DNA from: JBBQLG01 sp964251665
GTDB taxonomy: Bacteria; Bacteroidota; Bacteroidia; Cytophagales; Spirosomataceae
NCBI GenBank assembly: GCA_964251665.1
Contig: CAXUKO010000022.1
Span: 30,788-94,787, forward strand
Length of the DNA: 64,000 nt
Direction of reading: 5' to 3'
In this document: piece after piece, positions 1-8,477 of the stretch
Numbering within the stretch: position 1 is the stretch's first letter
Layout of the letters: every line of letters begins with the position of its first letter
Made by a program: the position numbers and the translations under genes
The notes under the pieces: generated by a model
Told to the model about the DNA's origin: nothing
Database searches by the model: none
What the model saw: the letters and a program-made list of their open reading frames with translations, nothing else

Positions 1-538
1 CTTCGTAGCTGTAGGCGTACTTAAAGTTAGGTCCGGCATTTTGATTAGTCTTACCGGCCAGCGACGCAAAGTCTTCTACTCCCCATTTGGTACCGTCGGG
101 TTTTATGTCAAAACGCCTGGTCAGGTAAGCGGGCGAACCATCGCTGAAAAAAACCAGGGCGTTGGCTGCGGTAAGAATACCATACACCTGCCGGGCTATC
201 TGCATGGTCAGGTGTTCGTTGGCGGGTACCTGATCGACCTTTTTTACATCGCGCGGGATGGGTTTCAGGATGTACGTACCCTGTTCGCCGACATGGGTGA
301 GTCGTAAATGATTCTTGTCCAGCACCAGACTTTCTTTCTCCTGCACACCCGAAATGGATATACGTTTGCGGTTCTCCATAAACAGTTCAGCCACGGTCTC
401 GCTTTGCTGCGGTAACGTGTAGGGCAGGATGTGGCTAACTTTTTTCCCGTTGAACATCGTACGCAGACAGCCGGGACTGTACGTTGTGAACCCCTCGGCC
501 AGGGTGCCCGGACAAGTATGTATAGCGGGCAGGCTCAT
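1..538 (-). CDS. HipA-family serine/threonine kinase toxin (HipT-like), 3' part missing
   Basis: This is the kinase part of a HipA-type toxin, cut by the window edge; about 179 residues are visible. Conserved HipA-family segments include a glycine-rich loop reading SISGVQEK (about residues 61-68) and YLTRRFD further on. The SIS triplet in that loop is the signature of HipT, the kinase of the tripartite HipBST systems, where these serines are autophosphorylation sites (family knowledge). The HipA N-terminal subdomain is absent here and is encoded by the preceding gene. The ATG overlaps the upstream stop in an ATGA arrangement (535-538), so the two are translationally coupled. The likely role is an intracellular toxin kinase acting on a translation factor or tRNA synthetase; its target cannot be read from the sequence. 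Confidence 0.85.
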   Translation of the reverse strand, partial: MSLPAIHTCPGTLAEGFTTYSPGCLRTMFNGKKVSHILPYTLPQQSETVAELFMENRKRISISGVQEKESLVLDKNHLRLTHVGEQGTYILKPIPRDVKKVDQVPANEHLTMQIARQVYGILTAANALVFFSDGSPAYLTRRFDIKPDGTKWGVEDFASLAGKTNQNAGPNFKYAYSYE

Positions 539-864
539 GGTGCAGGGAGAGGGCGTACGGTGACGGCTCCAATGGTGTCGTATTGGGCCGTGGCCAGCAG
601 TAAGCCGAAGCTGTCGGCCTCGTCGATGTGCAACTGAGTGCTTTGTAAACGCCGGTTTACGCCCTCACTCAGCAGATTGGCAAAAAATGGAAACAGGTAA
701 TCGCTCTGGTAGGCTAACTGACTTTTGGGCAACGTCAGGCTGATGGCTGGTTTGCTGGAATCGGCAAACCAGTGTTCATCGTAGCGGAAGACGTACTGCT
801 GACGGCTCTCTTCGGTGAGGTAGCCTGCCAGTTGGGTATTGTGGTAAACGGCGATTTGACGCAT
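535..864 (-). CDS. HipA N-terminal-domain protein (HipS-like)
   Basis: This 109-residue protein corresponds to N-subdomain 1 of HipA. It has the typical pattern of a small beta-rich domain (VYHNTQLAGYLTEE at the start, then SLTLP near residue 43, and LFPFFANLLSEG near 57-68). In classical hipBA this domain is fused to the kinase. Here it is a separate gene placed 4 bp after hipB and overlapping the kinase gene by ATGA. That order and size match HipS in HipBST modules, where HipS rather than HipB neutralises the kinase (family knowledge). An antitoxin role here is therefore an inference from architecture. Confidence 0.85.
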   Translation of the reverse strand: MRQIAVYHNTQLAGYLTEESRQQYVFRYDEHWFADSSKPAISLTLPKSQLAYQSDYLFPFFANLLSEGVNRRLQSTQLHIDEADSFGLLLATAQYDTIGAVTVRPLPAP

Positions 865-868
865 AAGC

Positions 869-1081
869 TTAGCGGTTTGGTTGCTTTACCGTCAGCCGCA
901 GTTCCAGGCCCAGCACATCGGCCAGCTTCATAAGGGTAGATACCGTTGGGTTGCTCTTGCCGGACTCAATCGCTTTTACAGTACGTAGCCCTACCCCCGC
1001 CAACTCGGCGAGGTGTTCCTGCGTGATTCGCAACACATCTCTACGATCTGCCAGGTTCTTTGTTAAATCTGTTTGGTGCAT
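869..1081 (-). CDS. hipB: HipB-like XRE-family antitoxin/repressor
   Basis: This is a 70-residue Cro/C1-type helix-turn-helix protein. The HTH runs from about residue 17 to 65, with TQEHLAELAGVGLRTVKAIE followed by GKSNPTVSTLMKLADVLG. It is first in the three-gene hip operon and probably binds DNA to autoregulate it. A perfect 20-bp inverted repeat flanks the promoter region, with one arm covering the hipB start codon. The 78-bp gap from the upstream gene fits an independent promoter. HTH assignment is clear; the HipB name rests on the neighbours. Confidence 0.9.
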   Translation of the reverse strand: MHQTDLTKNLADRRDVLRITQEHLAELAGVGLRTVKAIESGKSNPTVSTLMKLADVLGLELRLTVKQPNR

Positions 1082-1152
1082 TATATAGCCCTTTTGTGCT
1101 GATAAAGAGCAAATATAAAGACTCCACTCTTAAAAAGGGCTATATAATGCAC
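1076..1152. promoter_or_regulatory. Candidate operator: 20-bp perfect inverted repeat at the hipB promoter
   Basis: Arms 1076-1095 and 1133-1152 are exact reverse complements (core TTATATAGCCCTTTT), separated by 37 bp of AT-rich sequence. The left arm includes the hipB start codon (1079-1081), so a bound repressor would cover both promoter and initiation site. HipB proteins typically bind paired palindromic sites upstream of their operon; assigning this repeat to HipB is an inference from position. Confidence 0.7.
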
Positions 1153-1159
1153 TTTTTGG

Positions 1160-1996
1160 TCATTTTATTTGGATCGTGCGAATCGTTCGTGCGTCTTGCA
1201 GGCGGTCACTCCAGGCAAAAATCATGTCAAGTTGTTGACCATCGCTTACGAATGGGTTGTAAGCTGTATTACCGTCTGTAAGGAGTTTAGCAACTATCTT
1301 ACCCGGTTTAATTGTGCCTGTATGGGCAATACCCATACCGCCCGCAGTAAAAAGACTGCTAAGATCACGCTCATCAAATTTTATGGCGTAAACGACACCG
1401 TACTGATACTGCTCGAACCATGCATCGACAAATTGCTTTATGGGTTGCAATGCAATCAATTCATCGTTGAGCCAGTCCAGCTCATGGACCGATAGCGGAG
1501 TATCGGCGTATATAACTTCGCCGTATCCATTGACCGTCTCGTTGATCGGCTTCGTCAGGGCATCGTATCGTACCTGTTCGTCGTTCAGGTACGCCCATAA
1601 ATCGTTGAGGGCTTTGCGCAGGCTCCGGCAACCCTCACCACCAGCAAAGTCTCTTGTGGCGTATAGCAGCGAACGCCGACAGGACTCGCCCAGAAAGATG
1701 GGTTTTCCTGCCTGGTAACTATGGTCGTGTTGTGCTGTAAACGGGTCAAGCACACAATACCCGCCAGCATCATCACCATACCAGTTTAATCGCTTAAAGC
1801 AGGCCACCACCCGTTGCACAACCTCTTTCGTGATGGGGCTGGCTTGGTTCGACCGGAGTCCGTTGGTTTCTATGTCGCTTTCGTAACTGTTCGATGTACC
1901 ATGGTAAAGAACCCATTCGTCGGCTAAAATTTCGGGAGGTAGCAGGGGAATTGCATCATTATGCCAGGCTTCGGTTGGCATCGTGTGTATCAGCAT
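1160..1996 (-). CDS. Predicted ADP-ribosyltransferase-fold protein in defence island
   Basis: This 278-residue protein has no family I can name with certainty. Near the N-terminus it reads LYHGTSNSYESDIETNGLRSN (about 30-50), resembling the HGT-plus-GL block of PARP/KptA-type ADP-ribosyltransferases. Next comes LLYATRDFA (about 110-118), placed where those enzymes have a Tyr that stacks on nicotinamide. A later segment, GIAHTGTIKPGKIVAKLL, resembles the strand before their C-terminal end. No clear catalytic Glu was assigned. The gene lies 30 bp after the GmrSD-like gene and reads with it, so it probably belongs to the hsd operon. It could be a NAD-dependent toxin or effector; this is a fold-level guess from motifs only. 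Confidence 0.5.
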   Translation of the reverse strand: MLIHTMPTEAWHNDAIPLLPPEILADEWVLYHGTSNSYESDIETNGLRSNQASPITKEVVQRVVACFKRLNWYGDDAGGYCVLDPFTAQHDHSYQAGKPIFLGESCRRSLLYATRDFAGGEGCRSLRKALNDLWAYLNDEQVRYDALTKPINETVNGYGEVIYADTPLSVHELDWLNDELIALQPIKQFVDAWFEQYQYGVVYAIKFDERDLSSLFTAGGMGIAHTGTIKPGKIVAKLLTDGNTAYNPFVSDGQQLDMIFAWSDRLQDARTIRTIQIK

Positions 1997-2026
1997 AAAA
2001 CGTACTCGGTGTGGTAGATTTTGTAA

Positions 2027-3736
2027 TTATTGCAACCTGCTGAGCAATAGCGTTGTCAGTTCTTCTTTTCGTCGTTCGATGAACTGCCTGAAGTTCTTGA
2101 AATTTAGATCAATGTCGGACGGGATGTGCGAAGCCGTCAGAAAATCCTTATTCTGTCTGGCCGACCAGTCAATAAGGTCATTATCGCTTTTCGAGATGTT
2201 GACCGAACTGTTCAGCAAATGCAGGTTTGCCATAGAGTCAGCGTTCTGATTGTAAAATTGCTTATCCTCTTCCGTTAAATCCAACTCGGTATATACGGCT
2301 TCCTTGAATTTACTTCGTGGAAAGATGTGATCCTGATGGCACTCCTCCCAGTAGCGGGTTTCGGTTATCATCATCAATAAGAGATGAGACAGCTTGGTCC
2401 GATACCGCTCGCGATTTAGCCACTTTTCGACGTCGTCGCGGTCTATCTTCCGGCCGAGATTAATCTCTTCAAAACTTTTACCCTCGTTGATGGCCGTACG
2501 AATAGTTTTCAACGTTGCATCGGACGAACTACCGAAGGCACCGGTTAACTGTGCCTTGGTAAACCACTTTATAATTTCGGTCTTGATCGCTACGTGGTCA
2601 TTCGCCTGCGAAGCGATGAACGTGTCGGAGTAGTTGTTGCGCTGTAAATAGTAGGCAATCGGAATCAGGGCGTACTGCGAAACGATATTGTGGGGCATAA
2701 AGCCATACTGGGCAATCAGCCTGACGGTCAGATTCAGGTACTTTTTAACCTGATTCCAGTTGCCCGAAATAATGGCCAGGTTTTCGGAATTGAAGTTCTT
2801 GATCTTGTACTGTACCTCCAGATCCGACATGACCAGACAGGCTTTCAGCACATCATCTTTGCCAAATCCGTAGTCCGGTTTGTGCAGTTCTTCTTTGTTA
2901 AGCTGATCGACAAAATCAAAAATCTCCTGCCGCGCTCCCTTTGGTTGGAAAAGTGCCCGGTTCGACTCCATGTAGGAAAGCAGTAAATCGGCCTTTTCCA
3001 GTTTTACACCACCGTCATTGGTGCGGACGAAGATATTCAGCACCTTCTCGTCGTCGTTGGTCAGCACAATTTTTTCCTGAAGCACATCGTCCGAACAAAT
3101 CACTTTGTGAAGTTGCCCCAATGTTGATTTTGCCCGTTTGATGAGGTCTTTATTGGACGCACTATCCCGAATAAAATCGTCATAGGCTTCTTTGAAATCT
3201 TCGGTGCCCTCGTCGCGGTAGTCCAGCACTTTACCGACTTCAAACCATAATTCGCCCGCTTCGCCCGCCGGATTGTCTTTAAACTCAAACTGGTACTTGG
3301 CACCATAGGTATTATCCGGATCGTTTTCCAGATCGGCGAACAGGTTGAGGTACAGCCGGAACTCCCGCTTGCGTTTGTACCGGGTGAAGGCGTATTTGCC
3401 CCGAAGCCCGATGTTCATGGCCGTAATGCGTTGCTGACCATCCAGCAGCAGGAATAGTTTGTTGTAGCCGTTGGTGCTGGCGAGTTCGTTGTGCGGATTG
3501 TCCTTATCGTAGTCCTGAACGAACTTATACAACTCCCACTTGATAAACTCGGCACTGGGGTCTTTGTCAATGCCCCAGGTCAGGATGGTACCGATTGGGT
3601 ACTCCTGCATGATGGAATCAAACAGTTTCTCGATCTTTTTCTCCTGAGCATTTTTGAGCCAGACAAACTCGCGTTGAATGGATGGTAACAGGTAATCGCG
3701 ATTAACTCGATTTAGAATAACGTCTGCAATTTTCAT
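2027..3736 (-). CDS. DUF262/DUF1524 (GmrSD-like) nuclease
   Basis: This 569-residue protein has an N-terminal DUF262 domain with the diagnostic DGQQR motif (99-103), preceded by SIQREFVW. The C-terminal DUF1524 domain has an HNH-type core, HQDHIFPRSKF (about 467-477), with the second part ANLHLLN near 503-509. The family includes GmrSD, a type IV restriction enzyme that uses nucleotide hydrolysis in the DUF262 part to cut modified DNA; related single proteins also occur in phosphorothioate- and type-I-linked defence. The gene lies 30 bp downstream of hsdS in the same operon, in the place where hsdR might be expected. All motifs look intact, so it is likely functional. The substrate modification is unknown. 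Confidence 0.9.
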   Translation of the reverse strand: MKIADVILNRVNRDYLLPSIQREFVWLKNAQEKKIEKLFDSIMQEYPIGTILTWGIDKDPSAEFIKWELYKFVQDYDKDNPHNELASTNGYNKLFLLLDGQQRITAMNIGLRGKYAFTRYKRKREFRLYLNLFADLENDPDNTYGAKYQFEFKDNPAGEAGELWFEVGKVLDYRDEGTEDFKEAYDDFIRDSASNKDLIKRAKSTLGQLHKVICSDDVLQEKIVLTNDDEKVLNIFVRTNDGGVKLEKADLLLSYMESNRALFQPKGARQEIFDFVDQLNKEELHKPDYGFGKDDVLKACLVMSDLEVQYKIKNFNSENLAIISGNWNQVKKYLNLTVRLIAQYGFMPHNIVSQYALIPIAYYLQRNNYSDTFIASQANDHVAIKTEIIKWFTKAQLTGAFGSSSDATLKTIRTAINEGKSFEEINLGRKIDRDDVEKWLNRERYRTKLSHLLLMMITETRYWEECHQDHIFPRSKFKEAVYTELDLTEEDKQFYNQNADSMANLHLLNSSVNISKSDNDLIDWSARQNKDFLTASHIPSDIDLNFKNFRQFIERRKEELTTLLLSRLQ

Positions 3737-3766
3737 TCGTCTTGGATAGGAATTAAATGGTGTATG

Positions 3767-4969
3767 TTACGCCGTTACCTCAACCTTGCCGTTCAGCAAA
3801 TCCTGCATTAACCCCTGTTTGAGCAGTTTAAGTTTGGATAAGGACTTTGTCTCAATATTAATCCTGTCGACGTGATTTGATATTGATTTGGCAATCAGAC
3901 GTTGCTCTTCATATTCTAAGGGGAAAACAGTCTTCAGCGGGTGTACATTATTTCGATTCAGAGTAGGATTTGCAGTTGCTTCATCGTGTTTACTCAAATT
4001 CATATCTTGTAAGAAATAATAAATGAACTTGGCATTATTACCCTTAAAATCTTTAACCCATAATGTAGTGTCATGTGGCCAGTAGGGCATATCTATGTAA
4101 TATACTTTCCCTAAAGTCCCTTTACGTCCAGTAATTACCCCAGGGCCATTAGCAATTGATTTATTATGATACCCTTGTAAACCTGAGGATGAAAATACAG
4201 GTACATTTCCTTTTACAAAATCTTTACTTGTAATGTCAACCCCTCTTTGTAAAGTGAGAATACCACCAATTGTAGTGAAAGTCCATTCCTTCGGGATCAT
4301 GCCCAGCGGGGAATCCTGATACAAATCGGGGGCGTCTTCGTAGCGGGGGCGTAGCTGACCGGTTTGGATATCGATACCGCGCGTAAATAAATCCTGCAAC
4401 ATCCCCTGCTTCACGGCCTGATATTTGGCAATGATGGCCTCCGTCTTTTCAATCTGCCCGTCAATCGTTGAGAGGATGCGAGCTATTTTTCGCTGGATAT
4501 TCAGCTCAACAGGAACTCGTAAGATTAACTTTCGTAAGATTTCAATACCAAGTGATGATCTTGTTGAACCCGTCAGTAGCTTTTCAATTTGCGTTACAAG
4601 AGACTGACTTTTGAGACTATACAATAGAAAATCCCTATCAATATCATTTGGCTCAATTAGGGCGAGTGTAGGTGATACAGTAAATGGGAAATGGTAATTT
4701 TTAAAATTAATTACTTTCCCAATTGATGCGACTCTCCCAAATCCAATGGTATTACCGGTAATTATGTATCTTTTTCTGTGGTCATCATATATAGTCGCAC
4801 TCACAATCCTAACCCCATTTCTTTTCACAGTTCCATTTTCACTTAAGTCTCCAATGCCAGCAAAAGGAATGCCTTCTATTACCTCATCAGGAGCACGATG
4901 ACTAGGGTGAGGGTCTATTATATCAGCTACCTTATACAGAGCAAGCTCCTCCCATTCATATCTATTCAT
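3767..4969 (-). CDS. hsdS: Type I restriction-modification specificity subunit
   Basis: This 400-residue DNA-recognition subunit has the classic two-half layout. A target recognition domain occupies about 1-155, followed by a helical spacer (RKIARILSTIDGQIEKTEAI, about 161-180) ending in QGMLQDLFTRGI. A second target recognition domain starts after SPLGMIPKEW, and a second helical repeat ends QGLMQDLLNGKVEV. The two near-identical QG(M/L)(M/L)QDL endings show the internal duplication. It should pair with HsdM to set the methylation sequence. It overlaps hsdM by 8 bp. The recognition domains are clearly more AT-rich than the spacers and hsdM, suggesting domain exchange. The two half-sites cannot be read from sequence alone. 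Confidence 0.95.
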   Translation of the reverse strand: MNRYEWEELALYKVADIIDPHPSHRAPDEVIEGIPFAGIGDLSENGTVKRNGVRIVSATIYDDHRKRYIITGNTIGFGRVASIGKVINFKNYHFPFTVSPTLALIEPNDIDRDFLLYSLKSQSLVTQIEKLLTGSTRSSLGIEILRKLILRVPVELNIQRKIARILSTIDGQIEKTEAIIAKYQAVKQGMLQDLFTRGIDIQTGQLRPRYEDAPDLYQDSPLGMIPKEWTFTTIGGILTLQRGVDITSKDFVKGNVPVFSSSGLQGYHNKSIANGPGVITGRKGTLGKVYYIDMPYWPHDTTLWVKDFKGNNAKFIYYFLQDMNLSKHDEATANPTLNRNNVHPLKTVFPLEYEEQRLIAKSISNHVDRINIETKSLSKLKLLKQGLMQDLLNGKVEVTA

Positions 4970-7409
4970 ATCCCAACTCCATCAAAAACTGATTCAATAC
5001 TTGATTTTCGGCTTCTCGCTCGGCCAGCAGGCTTTTCAGCGTGACGCTGTATTTGCTGTGCAGGTTTTCTACGGCTGCTACAAAGCTCTGGCGGTACTGC
5101 TTCAAATAGCCGTCGAAGGTGCCGTATAGGGTGCGTTCCCAGCGGGCCAGAATCAGTTGCTCGGCCTGGGCGGGCGTAATGGTTAGCCGAGCTGCGTCCA
5201 CCAGTTCCTGCGTGCGCTTCTCCATCGCTTTGGCTTCAAACTTCAGGTCTTTCAATTCCTTCACCAATTTCTCGTGCCGGGCCACGCGCTCGGCGGGCGC
5301 CATCACCAGCACGTCTTCGTCGGTATCAAACAGGGAGGTGGGTTGTCTGACCCGTTTGCCGGTTTTCATATCCGCTTTCAGTGTTTTCAGGGCTTCTTTG
5401 GAGAGAATACCGCTGTCGCTTTCGTCGGGGTCGTAATCCTCGCCCTCCGCTTCATCGAACAACGCCTGCAACTCCGCCATGCGGGCCTGATTCCGTTCGT
5501 TTTTATCGAGCAGGTCGCCAAACTGCGAGCGCAGGATTTCCTCATCGGGGATAAGCGCGGCACCCCAGCCGCTGGCCGCTACCGATTTCAGGTCGCTCAG
5601 AATGATCTCATTGTTCCAGAAAGCCGCAAACGCCCCCCGGATGTTGAACCGGTCGAGGATGCCGAAGGGCTGCAACGCATCGGTGATGTCGGGCAGCAAC
5701 CGCCGGTAGAGGTCAAATACGGCCCGCTGGCTGTCGATGGCGCGGATGGCCGGGAGGTGCCGCTGCCACCAGGCTTGCAGGGCCTGTTGATAAGCCGCGT
5801 GGGTTTGCCGCACCCCCGCACTGGTTTCGATCAGGTCCTTGATGGCTTCCTTCGCCGGTACCGCATCGGTAAATTGCCCATAGTCGGGCTTATAATCCGT
5901 AAACAGCAGGGTCCGGCAACCGGGATAGGTACTAAAAAATGGCTGTAGCGCATCGATCTCCGTCAGCGGAATGCCGCCGTTGAGGTGCGCCTTCACATCC
6001 TGCGGTTCGGGCGCGGGCGCATTGTCTACATATCGCCGGATGTTGAGGTTGTAGTCTTCGGCGGCCAGTTCGGCCAGTGGCACCAGTCGGGAATATTTCG
6101 GCTCTTCGATCTGGTTGCGGTACACGTTGGCAATCTTCTCGATGTCTTCGGGCCGCAGCTTGTTCTGGTTCTTACCTTCTTTAAACTCCCGGTCGGCGTT
6201 GATAAACAGCACGTCCCGTCGTTTGTCGGCTCCCTGTTTGTTAATAACCAGCACACTCGCCGGAATACCCGTACCGTAGAACAGTCCGGCGGGCAGGCCA
6301 ATCACGGCTTCGAGCAGGCCATTGTTCAGCATCCACTCGCGGGCCATCTTCTCGGCCCCACCCCGAAACAGGACGCCATGCGGCATAATCACCGCCATTT
6401 TACCGTCCGATTTGAGCACACTGATCATGTGCTGCACAAACATGAAGTCGCCCTTCTTCCCCGATTCCGGCATAAACACCTGAAAGCGGTCTTTGTGGGC
6501 CATGCCGTTGGTGGTGTAATTCTGCGAAAACGGCGGGTTGGCAATCACCCGGTCGAAGCGTTTCAACTCGCCGTTGGTATCGAGGTGTTCCGGCGACCGG
6601 ATCGTGTCTTCATTCCGAATGTCAGCCGTGTAAATGCCATGCAGCAGCATGTTCATCCGGCACAGCGACCAGGTAGTACCGTTGCTCTCCTGCCCGTACA
6701 GGGCCAGGTTGCGCGTATTGCCCCCCGACTGTGCCACATAGCCCTGCGACTGAATCAGCATCCCGCCCGACCCCACCGTCGGGTCGTAGATCGACATACC
6801 TTCCTGCGGTTCGATGAGGTTCGTCAGCAACCGTACCACTTCGGCCGGGGTGTAGAATTCTCCGCCTTTTTTACCGGCGCTGTCGGCAAAGTACTTGATC
6901 AGGTACTCGTAGGCCGCGCCCATCAGGTCAGGAAACTCAAAGTCCTCGTCCCGCAGCGGAATCAACTCAAAGTGCTCGATAAACTCGACTAATTTGGCGT
7001 CTTCCAGTGCTTTCTGGCCGACCTTCTTGTTGTAGTTAATGCTCTTCAGCACGTCCTGAAGCGTGTTGGGGTTGGCTTCTTCCAGTTCGGCCAGGGCCTT
7101 ATTCAGCGAGGAACCCACGTCGCGTTTCAGGTGTCGGATATTTTCCCACCGAGACCGCTCAGGCACGTAGAAATCGTACTTGGAAGCCGTTTCCAACTGG
7201 ATTTGAATCAGCTCGTCCGGTAAGTCTCTCGTTTTGTATTCCCGTTCCAGCCGGGTACGGTCTGCGTGGAATTTGTCGCTCAGCCGTTTCAGGAACAGCA
7301 TCCCGAAGATGTGCTCTTTATACTCGGATGCATCCATGTTGCCGCGTAGAATATCACAGGCTTTCAGCAGTAGTTGTTCGAGTTTAGAAAGGGAAAGTTT
7401 TTGGCTCAT
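4962..7409 (-). CDS. hsdM: Type I restriction-modification DNA methyltransferase subunit
   Basis: This 815-residue adenine-N6 methyltransferase has an N-terminal helical HsdM domain (about 1-140) and a SAM-binding motif I, DPTVGSGGML. The catalytic motif IV is NPPFSQNY, within IANPPFS. A long C-terminal region of roughly 300 residues goes beyond the about 500-residue minimal HsdM and ends in predicted coiled coil, probably for contact with HsdS. It heads the operon hsdM-hsdS-DUF262-ART-like. The 226-bp upstream gap contains a terminator for the previous gene, so it probably has its own promoter. No hsdR lies in the window. Without one the pair could act as an orphan modification system or be completed by a distant hsdR. 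Confidence 0.95.
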   Translation of the reverse strand: MSQKLSLSKLEQLLLKACDILRGNMDASEYKEHIFGMLFLKRLSDKFHADRTRLEREYKTRDLPDELIQIQLETASKYDFYVPERSRWENIRHLKRDVGSSLNKALAELEEANPNTLQDVLKSINYNKKVGQKALEDAKLVEFIEHFELIPLRDEDFEFPDLMGAAYEYLIKYFADSAGKKGGEFYTPAEVVRLLTNLIEPQEGMSIYDPTVGSGGMLIQSQGYVAQSGGNTRNLALYGQESNGTTWSLCRMNMLLHGIYTADIRNEDTIRSPEHLDTNGELKRFDRVIANPPFSQNYTTNGMAHKDRFQVFMPESGKKGDFMFVQHMISVLKSDGKMAVIMPHGVLFRGGAEKMAREWMLNNGLLEAVIGLPAGLFYGTGIPASVLVINKQGADKRRDVLFINADREFKEGKNQNKLRPEDIEKIANVYRNQIEEPKYSRLVPLAELAAEDYNLNIRRYVDNAPAPEPQDVKAHLNGGIPLTEIDALQPFFSTYPGCRTLLFTDYKPDYGQFTDAVPAKEAIKDLIETSAGVRQTHAAYQQALQAWWQRHLPAIRAIDSQRAVFDLYRRLLPDITDALQPFGILDRFNIRGAFAAFWNNEIILSDLKSVAASGWGAALIPDEEILRSQFGDLLDKNERNQARMAELQALFDEAEGEDYDPDESDSGILSKEALKTLKADMKTGKRVRQPTSLFDTDEDVLVMAPAERVARHEKLVKELKDLKFEAKAMEKRTQELVDAARLTITPAQAEQLILARWERTLYGTFDGYLKQYRQSFVAAVENLHSKYSVTLKSLLAEREAENQVLNQFLMELGYE

Positions 7410-7575
7410 ATAGTGGTAAGGGCTGAGAATGAAAGGCGTAGGGCCAAGGGCGCTTTTCGATTAAAAGAAATGACCGGTTATGGGTTGCCGGTCAATCCGG
7501 CGATAAAGGGCAATTTACGATGCTGAACCGTTTGGCAGGCTATTTTTTTGTAGCTGGTGAGCCTTAAAAACAAAC

Positions 7576-7613
7576 AACGCGCCTGACCATCCATTGAGGT
7601 GACCTGGCGCGTT
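7576..7613. terminator. Hairpin between the zinc-finger gene and hsdM
   Basis: Arms AACGCGCC (7576-7583) and GGCGCGTT (7606-7613) are perfect, with a 22-nt loop. It lies just 3' of the minus-strand gene ending at 7636 and is not followed by a long T tract, so termination is likely but not certain. Confidence 0.55.
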
Positions 7614-7635
7614 ATATAAGAAGTGCTACACCACT

Positions 7636-8448
7636 TTACTGCGGAGTAAACCGGCACATCGCTCGTAGCAAATCTCGTTCGAGGGATAATTCTATGCTTG
7701 GTTCACTCCACATGGACCTTTTATACTTCAGCTTAGAAATATGCGACCGAAGGGCAGTCTCTATTTTCTGTAGCAATTCGTGTTCAGGTAAGTCATTCAT
7801 TTTTACTCGTGGATTCGTTGATTGCCAGGCTGTTATTTGTTTTAGTACATCACATACGTCCTTAACGGCCTCCGTAAGTTGACCTGTGGTCCATTCGTCG
7901 GTGTCATCATCGGTAAACATGTCGAATACATCCTTTGCCTCCTGTTGGATACTAATTGGCAGCTTAGGTATGGGGGCGATATTTTGAGGTATCTGGTTCG
8001 CCAACTTATGAATGTCGTCCAGGCTGTTGATTTTGCTGGCGTCTGGTATGTCACGCAACGGTAGCCCTGTCGCTTGCTGACACTGGCGTTGTAACGCAAT
8101 CATCAGTTCGGCCATTGTACGGCGTTCCTGCTGTAACTGACGTCGTAACTGATGCACCTCATGATTACGGTCACGTTCAGCTTCGGCGTACTCTATCTGC
8201 TTAAGCCGTTCTTTGTGCTCGAATTCCAATTTCAGGAGATCGACATCACGCTTCGATACCGCAGGAGCCGCAGCCCGTTTGGTTGGTCTCACCGGCAGGC
8301 GGTCAGATAAAACAGACTGGAATGTCGTCGAGGGCTGCACGTCACTGGCGTTAAAAGCAGCTGATTTGCACCGTAGTGAACAGTAAATTTTATCGCTGCG
8401 ACCTGTAAACGGGCTACTACACTGGGGGCATTGCTTTGTATTATTCAT
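7636..8448 (-). CDS. Zinc-finger coiled-coil protein of the element (function unknown)
   Basis: This 270-residue protein starts with a four-cysteine zinc knuckle, CPQCSSPF followed by YCSLRCK (about 8-27), of the kind found in small DNA-linked proteins of integrative elements. Residues about 65-125 form a strongly charged coiled coil (LEFEHKERLKQIEYAEAE and onward). The rest is acidic and helical, with no motif I recognise. It follows the iteron-like repeats and the primase genes, so a role in element replication or maintenance is possible but inferred only from position. Confidence 0.7.
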   Translation of the reverse strand: MNNTKQCPQCSSPFTGRSDKIYCSLRCKSAAFNASDVQPSTTFQSVLSDRLPVRPTKRAAAPAVSKRDVDLLKLEFEHKERLKQIEYAEAERDRNHEVHQLRRQLQQERRTMAELMIALQRQCQQATGLPLRDIPDASKINSLDDIHKLANQIPQNIAPIPKLPISIQQEAKDVFDMFTDDDTDEWTTGQLTEAVKDVCDVLKQITAWQSTNPRVKMNDLPEHELLQKIETALRSHISKLKYKRSMWSEPSIELSLERDLLRAMCRFTPQ

Positions 8449-8477
8449 GAAATTTTAAGTTAAAAAGAGGGGGAAAC

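Noticed and set aside
4709..4720. Second copy of the mnmE attachment core inside hsdS (ttactttcc match)
   Set aside because: Only about nine bases match, as expected by chance in AT-rich sequence.
5274..6992. Long plus-strand reading frames of 224 and 335 residues opposite hsdM
   Set aside because: They are antisense shadows of the methyltransferase gene, with biased composition and no recognisable domains.
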